Shown here: positions 6,868 through 11,176 of the stretch, one piece after another | How the letters are laid out: each line of letters starts with the position of its first letter | How positions within the stretch are numbered: position 1 is the first letter of the stretch | Assembly: GCA_046498365.1 (NCBI GenBank) | Contig: JAWOAV010000010.1 | Location: 1 to 11,176, forward strand | DNA from: B1SED10-16 sp046498365 | GTDB lineage: Bacteria > Desulfobacterota > Desulfobacteria > Desulfobacterales > Desulfosalsimonadaceae | Length of the DNA stretch: 11,176 nucleotides | Reading direction: 5' to 3' | Program-made: the position numbers and the translations under genes | Notes under the pieces: model-generated | Told to the model about the DNA's origin: nothing | The model's input: only the letters and a program-made list of their open reading frames with translations | Database searches by the model: none

Positions 6868-7070
6868 GATTTTCCGATGCCGGGGGTATTCCCCGTATCA
6901 ACTGTGAGAACCTGGCGACCGCGCTATGGCGCAACAATCCGCACCCTGCAAACTCGCCCCGCCTGTGGCGGGGCTCAGACAATGCAGGGTGCTTGGATTG
7001 TTTTCGCCATGCGCTGTCTGCCAGGCCCTCCCAATGTTGCTCCGGGCAACACTCCCGGCATCGGAAAATC
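6868..7070. mobile_element. Family B palindromic element (copy B1), MITE-like, non-coding
   Basis: This is a 203-bp imperfect palindrome. The outer 17 bases (6868-6884 and 7054-7070) pair perfectly. Inside, 6927-6940 pairs with 6995-7009 with one mismatch and one extra base, 6941-6950 (GCACCCTGCA) pairs with 6983-6992, and the tip is GCCCCGCC (6956-6963) against GGCGGGGC (6967-6974) with a three-base loop. The rest of the arms pair with scattered mismatches. It shares arm sequence with copies at 10106-10304 and 10551-10654. It contains no protein gene and no visible target-site duplication. It fills the gap between the PPTase and ketosynthase III genes. Confidence 0.85.
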
Positions 7071-7142
7071 GTCAATTATATAAGTGCGAACCCCTCGAAA
7101 AGGGTTGGTGATTTGCATAAATATCTAAAATAAAGGGTTTTA

Positions 7143-7184
7143 CCTACAACCTACAACTTACAACTTACAACCTACAACTTACAA
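7143..7184. repeat. Heptamer tandem array (six units) overlapping the PPTase 3' end
   Basis: Six consecutive units of CCTACAA or CTTACAA run without interruption. The PPTase stop codon (7165-7167 on the opposite strand) lies inside the array, so the last six or so residues of that protein are encoded by repeat units. Heptamer arrays of this type occur in several bacterial groups and can change length by slippage. Confidence 0.93.
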
Positions 7185-7806
7185 CATCGCTTTCGGTGGG
7201 GCGAGGAACAAAGGCATACCCTACGAACCGCCCATCGTGGCTCAGACTTATGTCGACTGAGGCTCTTTCGCCCTTGACGTAGAGTATGGGCGGGCCCGTA
7301 CCGTAATTGTGCATATCATTTCTGATTTCCAGGTTTTCGGTGTTCAGGCCGCAGTATCTGGCGATATGGTCGATTGCAAGCTCCCTGACGGCGGTGGATT
7401 CGCATGTTGAAGAATCGATTGTCTGCTGTCCCCAGCGGACGTTGTCCAGACGGTCGGGAATATCATCTGTTCCAATGCAGTGGATGTGGGTGTGGAAAAG
7501 AAAGACGTTTACCGTCACACGGCCGTGCGGCGTTTCCACAATGCCTGGCAGCAGATTTCCCTTGGAACGGGAAAATGCCGTATGGTATCGCAAAGGGGAA
7601 AAATCGGCGTCAGGATGGGATTTGGAGATCACCTTGTAGGCGGTTTCTTTTGCGGCCCAAAACGCCCACAGCAGGACATCGGGGTTGGCAGACTGCCTGA
7701 TGTAATTGGTTTCATTCAGGGCAAGAATTTTTGCCGTAAACCGCGCGGTTTTGTTTTTGGCCCCGGGTACGTCCATGTCGACAATGTCATTTCCCACGTG
7801 ATGCAA
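7165..7806 (-). CDS. 4'-phosphopantetheinyl transferase
   Basis: This enzyme transfers the 4'-phosphopantetheine arm of coenzyme A to a serine of an acyl carrier protein. The two Mg-binding and catalytic motifs are present: GNDIVDMD near the N-terminus and WAFWAAKETAYK (WxxKExxxK, about residues 47-58 from this start). The length, 213 residues, fits the Sfp/AcpS superfamily. A longer frame opens with TTG at 7830, but GGAG (7820-7817) lies ten bases before a TTG at 7806, which I prefer. With that start it overlaps the acyltransferase stop by 20 bases, indicating coupled translation. Its natural target is presumably the ACP two genes upstream. The C-terminus runs into a heptamer repeat array, so the last residues are not conserved family sequence. 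Confidence 0.88.
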   Translation of the reverse strand: MHHVGNDIVDMDVPGAKNKTARFTAKILALNETNYIRQSANPDVLLWAFWAAKETAYKVISKSHPDADFSPLRYHTAFSRSKGNLLPGIVETPHGRVTVNVFLFHTHIHCIGTDDIPDRLDNVRWGQQTIDSSTCESTAVRELAIDHIARYCGLNTENLEIRNDMHNYGTGPPILYVKGERASVDISLSHDGRFVGYAFVPRPTESDVVSCRL

Positions 7807-8527
7807 AATATTGTTTCTCCATGCCGGCAAGATGCCGTACTATCTGCCCTGCGCAATCCCGCTGGGCCCGCAGGCCTTTGAGACGGGTTTTAGGAAAGCA
7901 TTCTTCAACAAACATGGAAAACGTTTCCCTGCACCGCGGAAAATTGCTGTAAGTATGCTGCCCGTCTCCCCGCAGGTATATGCACATGACACGGCATCCA
8001 GGCGTTTTCAGAAAGAGCCTTCCCGTTCCGTAGGGAAAATCGACGGTGTTTACCCGTCCCGTCCGCGACCGTGTGCCTTCGGGAAAAATCATCAGGTTCC
8101 CGCCGGCAGAAAGGAGCCAGGCGCATTTCTCCAGGAGGGTTTTTACCCCGTCGCGTTCCCCGCCGCGCGTGACCGGGATGCATTTTGTGATATAGCACAT
8201 GACGCGCAGCAGCTTGTTCCGGCTGAAATTCATGGTTTCCGGAACATTCCAGGGCATCTGGTCGAACCTGGCAAGGTGCCGGGAAACCGGCAGCATGGCA
8301 TAGAGCAGGATCACCGAGTCGATCAGGGTCAGGTGGTTTGCGCAAATCAGCCATGGGCCGGAGTGCGCATCAAGCAAACGGGCGACCTTTTTTCGGATTT
8401 TGTCAATATCCCGTACGCGGTATCCGGCAATCCGGATCGCCGCCAAAATCAGCGGGGCGGCGATGAAAATTGCCAGCCGCCCCGCCGTATATTGAACCCA
8501 AAGGGCTCTTTTTGCGCGTGGTTCCAT
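7787..8527 (-). CDS. Lysophosphatidate-type acyltransferase (PlsC family)
   Basis: This 246-aa enzyme transfers an acyl chain from ACP or CoA to a hydroxyl acceptor, classically 1-acylglycerol-3-phosphate. Family motif I is present as NHLTLID (N64, H65, D70: the NHx4D catalytic pair) and motif III as FPEGTRSR (148-155). A hydrophobic segment at about 18-36 could anchor it to the inner membrane. Only one base separates the ACP stop from this ATG, so it is translated with ACP, and it overlaps the PPTase downstream. Lying inside an ACP/ketosynthase unit, it more likely handles the special product of this locus than bulk phospholipid; acyltransferases of this family also occur in aryl-polyene clusters. 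The acceptor is unknown. Confidence 0.9.
   Translation of the reverse strand: MEPRAKRALWVQYTAGRLAIFIAAPLILAAIRIAGYRVRDIDKIRKKVARLLDAHSGPWLICANHLTLIDSVILLYAMLPVSRHLARFDQMPWNVPETMNFSRNKLLRVMCYITKCIPVTRGGERDGVKTLLEKCAWLLSAGGNLMIFPEGTRSRTGRVNTVDFPYGTGRLFLKTPGCRVMCIYLRGDGQHTYSNFPRCRETFSMFVEECFPKTRLKGLRAQRDCAGQIVRHLAGMEKQYFASRGK
7817..7820 (-). promoter_or_regulatory. Ribosome-binding site supporting the PPTase TTG start
   Basis: GGAG on the - strand stands ten bases before the TTG at 7806, inside the end of the acyltransferase gene. The alternative TTG at 7830 has no comparably placed site. Confidence 0.4.
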
Positions 8528-8528
8528 G

Positions 8529-8786
8529 CTATTGGGTTACGCTGAGTTTTGCCTCGATAATGTCCACGGCATCACCGATGGTTTTGATCTTATCGGCGTC
8601 GTCATCTTCGATTTCGATGTCAAATACATCTTCAACCTTGATGATGATGTCGACCAGGCGGGCGGAGTTGACTTTGAGATCACCGATAATTGCGGTTTCC
8701 ATAGCGGCGGTTTCCAGTTTCTCCTTTTCCTTCACGTATTCTTCGATCAGTTCGATGAATTTTTCGAAAATTTCCTGTTTTTTCAT
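8529..8786 (-). CDS. Acyl carrier protein, atypical attachment motif
   Basis: This is an 85-aa acidic carrier protein predicted to be all helical. The phosphopantetheine serine is S41 in DLKVNSARLVDIIIKVED; ordinary fatty-acid ACPs read DSLD/E at this place, so here the motif is NSA rather than DSL. Helix II after it (RLVDIIIKVEDVFDIEIEDDD) is typical. It starts with an ATGA overlap on the upstream ketosynthase stop, with AGGAG eight bases before it, and ends one base before the acyltransferase. The variant motif and location suggest a dedicated secondary ACP, not the housekeeping one. It is the probable substrate of the PPTase encoded downstream. Confidence 0.93.
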   Translation of the reverse strand: MKKQEIFEKFIELIEEYVKEKEKLETAAMETAIIGDLKVNSARLVDIIIKVEDVFDIEIEDDDADKIKTIGDAVDIIEAKLSVTQ

Positions 8787-10060
8787 GCGTATTTCTCCTG
8801 TTTTTTTATTATAATACAGCTGTTTACATCGCCGAATCCGAAACTTGCCTTGGCGATGGTCCTGATTTCCGGAAAATCCAGCCTTTCGCGGACAACGCGT
8901 TTTTCAAAGGGCTGTATGTCCGGATGGATGTCTTCGCAATTGATGGACGGGTGAAGAAACCCCCCCTGCAGTTCCAGAACGGCGGCGATGGTTTCAATGG
9001 CGCCGGCCGCCCCCAGGCAGTGGCCGATCATTGACTTGGTCGAATTGATGTACGGAAAATTCCCAGGTCCTCTTTCAAGGGCGGTGGCCCAGCTTTTGAC
9101 TTCATGGGGATCGGCGTAGGTAGCGGTCAGATGCCCGTTAATGGCATCGATTTCATCCGGGTGGATGCCTGCGTCCGCCACCGCCCCGCGGATGCATCGG
9201 ACCACCCCCTCCGGGTTGGGCGCGGTCATGGAGCCGCCCTGGCGCTGCCCGCCGCAATTGACCATTGCCCCGGCGATTTCACCGTAAATTTTTGCGCCGC
9301 GGGAAATCGCTGTTTCCATGTCTTCCAGCACCAGGCAGCCTGCGCCTGCGCCGGGGACGAAACCGCAGGCGGAAGCGCTCATGGGTCTTGAGCCTTGCTC
9401 CGGCCGGTCGTTGAACTTGCGGGAAAGCACGATCCGCATGGAATCAAAGCCGCCCCATATGTACGGGGAGGGGCCTTCGGCGCCGCCGGCCACCATCCGT
9501 TTTGCCAGCCCGGACCGGATTCGGAAGGCCGCATCGATGATTGCCTCGGTCCCGGTGCTGCAGGCCGATGAATTGGACGTCACCTGGTTGCCAAGACCCA
9601 GAATTCCCGCAACGGTTGCACTGACACCGCTCCCCATTACCCGCTCCACGATGGTGGAGCCCAGTCGGCGGACTTTTCCCCCATTGATCGCGGGAACGAC
9701 GCGGGTCGCGATGGTCTCCATGCCGCAGATGCCGCAGCCGTAAATGGTACCCGAATCCCAGTCTGCAACGGCGTCTGCGTCCGGGATTGCAAGCCCTGCA
9801 TCCTGCCATGCCTCAATTGCGGCAATCGCACCGTAGCCGATATTGTCATTGAGCAGTTCATCGTTTATATGGGCTTTGTGCCCATTTTCCTTGATTTCCG
9901 GCACGGCGGCGATCCGGCACCCGAAGTTAAGTTCTTCCAGTCTTTCCATGAACCGGACGCCCGAGCGCCCGGTTGCGATGGCGTTGCAAAAATTATCAAG
10001 GCCTGTTCCGTTGGGGCTGACGACCCCCATCCCGGTAATGACCACCCGTTTATTGTTCAT
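8783..10060 (-). CDS. FabF-like beta-ketoacyl-ACP synthase (KAS I/II family)
   Basis: This is a 425-aa condensing enzyme. It begins MNNKRVVITGMGVVSPNG, the usual KAS II opening. The catalytic triad is C167 (SSACSTGTE), H310 and H347 (TKSMIGHCLGAAGAIE, with K342). The histidine motif, normally HGTST, reads HLTAT followed by YADPHEV, a variant I associate with ketosynthases of pigment or polyene gene sets and not with housekeeping FabF. It decarboxylates a malonyl-ACP and extends an acyl chain. A GTG at 10093 lies in frame upstream, but AGGAGT seven bases before the ATG at 10060 makes the shorter form preferable. It is first of the four-gene unit with ACP (ATGA overlap), acyltransferase and PPTase. 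Just upstream lies a family B palindrome. Confidence 0.93.
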   Translation of the reverse strand: MNNKRVVITGMGVVSPNGTGLDNFCNAIATGRSGVRFMERLEELNFGCRIAAVPEIKENGHKAHINDELLNDNIGYGAIAAIEAWQDAGLAIPDADAVADWDSGTIYGCGICGMETIATRVVPAINGGKVRRLGSTIVERVMGSGVSATVAGILGLGNQVTSNSSACSTGTEAIIDAAFRIRSGLAKRMVAGGAEGPSPYIWGGFDSMRIVLSRKFNDRPEQGSRPMSASACGFVPGAGAGCLVLEDMETAISRGAKIYGEIAGAMVNCGGQRQGGSMTAPNPEGVVRCIRGAVADAGIHPDEIDAINGHLTATYADPHEVKSWATALERGPGNFPYINSTKSMIGHCLGAAGAIETIAAVLELQGGFLHPSINCEDIHPDIQPFEKRVVRERLDFPEIRTIAKASFGFGDVNSCIIIKKQEKYA

Positions 10061-10067
10061 TTGCGGT

Positions 10068-10073
10068 ACTCCT
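10068..10073 (-). promoter_or_regulatory. Ribosome-binding site deciding the FabF-like start
   Basis: AGGAGT on the - strand is seven bases before the ATG at 10060, favouring it over the in-frame GTG at 10093, whose upstream bases lack a purine-rich site. Confidence 0.65.
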
Positions 10074-10105
10074 GGTTTTATTTTGTTCTGCACCTAATGT
10101 TTGAA

Positions 10106-10304
10106 GGACAATTTTCCCCGGGCAGTGCCGGGTATTGCCCTGGCAACTGCAGGAGAACGCTGATATCTCCAAGGCTCGCTTCGACGCGCCCTGTGATGAA
10201 CGGCAGGGCCACAGGGCGCTTGTCTGCACTTCGCCAGGAGCTATCAGCAACCCCCTGCAATGTTGCTGCGGGCAACACCTGGCACCACCCGGGGGAAATT
10301 GACC
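10106..10304. mobile_element. Family B palindromic element (copy B2), MITE-like, non-coding
   Basis: This is a 199-bp imperfect palindrome related to 6868-7070. The ends (10106-10122 and 10288-10304) pair with few mismatches. The centre is GCGCCCTGTG (10186-10195) against CACAGGGCGC (10210-10219) with a 14-base loop, so the tip differs from copy B1 while the outer arms (CAATGTTGC and GGGCAACAC blocks) agree. Both full copies are followed on the right by ATATAAG within about 15 bases. It lies 46 bases upstream of the FabF-like gene start, within its likely promoter region or leader. No protein gene is visible. Confidence 0.82.
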
Positions 10305-10354
10305 ATTTTATATAAGGTCGGCTGAATCTGCTTTTTTCCAAGGTATTCAGCACT

Positions 10355-10480
10355 GACGGCTTCGTAAAAAGCCCAATATTTGCGTTGCGCACAATCTTTG
10401 TAGAATCTCACGTACGGATCAGTACTCTCAATTATTCAAAAATTGCACGCGCCTTAACCGACTTTCTACGAGCTCATCAC
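10355..10480. repeat. Family A inverted repeat (copy A3), shortened on the right
   Basis: The left arm from GACGGCTTCGTAAAAAG matches the reverse complement of the right arm of the copy at 3841-3989. The centre CACGTACGG, three bases, then AGTACT matches the centre of the copy at 1-216. The right arm resembles that first copy too but has lost about 30 bases between GCACGCGCCTTA and CGACTTT. Mixed arm types around a retained centre suggest recombination between copies. No gene lies in 10305-10512 apart from this repeat. Confidence 0.8.
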
Positions 10481-10550
10481 CTCTAAAAATTTCCAACACA
10501 AGCAACAGATGGCTATAAGCTGTTTTTGTCGTATTGTGCCCATATCAAAT

Positions 10551-10654
10551 CGGACATTTCCGGACCGGCGGGGGTGGGATTGCCCGGCGCAACATTGGGC
10601 GGCCCCGGCGGCAGCTCCCGGTGAAGATACGCCAGGCACCCTGCATTGTTTGAG
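10551..10654. mobile_element. Family B half element (copy B3)
   Basis: This stretch matches one arm of the family B palindrome, from the outer end (GGACATTTCCGG) through the shared CGCAACATTGGG block to CACCCTGCATTGT and TTGAG, and stops where the central hairpin would begin. The second arm is absent. The remaining side continues directly into a broken comM-like gene. A one-sided insertion, a deletion or an assembly join at the palindrome centre would each give this picture. Confidence 0.7.
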
Positions 10655-10830
10655 TTCTTGATGGCTGAGCGAACCCGCTCTCGCGACTCTCTGACGGCGG
10701 CGTCCGGGAGCCCGACGACCGTCAGCCCGACGACCGTCAGCCCCGGCATTCCGCGCGTGGCATCGACCTCGACCTGGACGACGACGCCGTCAAGGCCCTG
10801 TAGGGCACAACTGCTCACGGTGGCAAGCAT
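10651..10830 (-). pseudogene. comM/yifB-type gene fragment, N-terminus only
   Basis: The first 60 codons encode the start of a ComM/YifB Mg-chelatase-like AAA+ protein, a helicase-related factor of about 500 residues used in branch migration during transformation. The match runs MLATVSSCALQGLDG, VEVDATRGMPG, VVGLPDAAVRESRERV, AIKNS. The ATG at 10830 has AGGAG six bases upstream and is the true family start. After residue 60 the reading frame passes into the family B half element and stops at 10513, so the ATPase and C-terminal domains are missing. Residues 31-40 contain a five-residue duplication (LTVVG twice). The wording of this N-terminus looks more like Chloroflexi or Actinobacteria than Desulfobacterota; that is an impression from memory. 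The gene is surely non-functional here. Confidence 0.8.
10711..10740. repeat. 15-bp perfect tandem duplication inside the comM fragment
   Basis: CCCGACGACCGTCAG occurs twice in direct succession. It keeps frame and doubles LTVVG in the encoded peptide, which normal family members carry once. Confidence 0.92.
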
Positions 10831-11176
10831 AGACAGCTCCTGGGTTCTCGGTGTTCGTGGCAGCGGGTGATGGCGGGCTTATCACAGGGTGGGGACTGAG
10901 GCAAGTGACGGTTCTAATGAGTGGGCCAACGCATCGTTACCAGGGACTTGGATGCCTCCGCCAGAAGCTATTCGCGTGCCGGTGGGCCACTTGTGTTAAG
11001 CAGACAAGGAGGAGGTGCCCCTGGGTCGAGACTGGCCGAGGCCAAGGGGGAAACCCCCGAGTCGCCTTCGTCCCATAGGCAGGGTTCAAAGCGCGCTCTC
11101 CACGTCACTCATTCGCGCGCTGGGTGGGTGTCGTGGTGAGCACATGGATGAGCTTCAGTCTTCACGGTCCCAGCAA
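10831..11176. other. GC-rich region without a recognisable gene
   Basis: No frame on either strand gives a convincing protein, although two short open frames exist on +. Local pairing is strong: GACT (11030-11033) pairs with AGTC (11060-11063) and encloses two small hairpins (GGC/GCC and GGGGG/CCCCC with an AAA loop), and AGCGCGC (11090-11096) pairs with GCGCGCT (11115-11121). This could be part of a structured RNA, such as an intron fragment, or the upstream flank of the comM fragment. I cannot identify it as tRNA, tmRNA, SRP RNA or RNase P RNA. Confidence 0.4.

Noticed and set aside
6584..7075. 163-residue - strand frame with an Asp-Thr/Asp-Pro run
   Set aside because: The run is the translation of the hexamer array, and the rest lies in the family B palindrome and out of frame in the ketosynthase III gene.
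7089..7106. Hairpin AACCC/GGGTT as a terminator after the PPTase gene
   Set aside because: The stem is only five pairs and no T-run follows on either strand.
7143..7184. Heptamer array as a CRISPR
   Set aside because: The units are seven bases long and have no spacers, and no cas gene is present.
7811..8545. 244-residue + strand frame opposite the acyltransferase
   Set aside because: It is antisense to a gene with intact NHx4D and FPEGT motifs and has no recognisable domain.
8526..8954. 142-residue phenylalanine- and aspartate-rich + strand frame
   Set aside because: It is antisense to the ACP gene and the 3' end of the ketosynthase; its odd composition mirrors the acidic, lysine-rich ACP codons.
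11030..11121. tRNA or tmRNA suggested by GGTTCAAA and the short stems
   Set aside because: No acceptor stem, anticodon arm or CCA end could be placed around it.

Overview
The window looks like a chromosomal segment of a Gram-negative anaerobe, most likely one of the sulfate-reducing Desulfobacterota (Desulfobacterales). That placement is inference. It rests on the paired radical SAM/SPASM genes, the GC-moderate coding style, and several dispersed palindromic and short tandem repeats of a kind I associate with those genomes. No rRNA, tRNA or CRISPR array was seen.

Left part (1-3288, + strand). A near-perfect giant palindrome (1-216) is followed by a tightly packed set: a 120-aa cysteine-rich protein, a radical SAM/SPASM enzyme with a PqqD-like N-terminus (4-base overlap), and a second radical SAM/SPASM enzyme 18 bases later. 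After a hexamer-repeat hairpin comes a 112-aa cupin. The first three genes read as one operon for an uncharacterised maturation or peptide-modification pathway; the cupin may belong to it. A YfcE-type metallophosphoesterase (3323-3796, - strand) converges on them.

Middle and right part (4137-10060). A + strand FAD-dependent oxidoreductase of the geranylgeranyl reductase/FixC class faces five - strand genes. In transcription order these are a FabF-like ketosynthase, an acyl carrier protein, a lysophosphatidate-type acyltransferase, a 4'-phosphopantetheinyl transferase and, after a repeat-filled gap of about 390 bases, a long FabH/DarB-like ketosynthase III. The first four overlap or nearly touch. 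Together they form a dedicated acyl-chain assembly unit: the transferase arms the carrier protein, the two ketosynthases extend or condense chains on it, the acyltransferase may move the product to a lipid, and the flavoprotein may reduce it. Ketoreductase, dehydratase and thioesterase are absent, so the unit would have to borrow these from housekeeping fatty acid synthesis or from genes outside the window.

Repeats. Family A (three copies: 1-216, 3841-3989, 10355-10480) and family B (two full copies of about 200 bp, 6868-7070 and 10106-10304, plus a half copy 10551-10654) are non-coding, MITE-like inverted repeats. Hexamer (GTATCG) and heptamer (C[C/T]TACAA) arrays sit in the intergenic spaces.

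Right end (10061-11176). This is a mosaic of repeat copies ending in a broken 5' piece of a comM/yifB-type gene that is cut precisely at the half copy of family B, then about 345 bases with no gene I can identify. This end may come from another lineage, or be an assembly join at a repeat.
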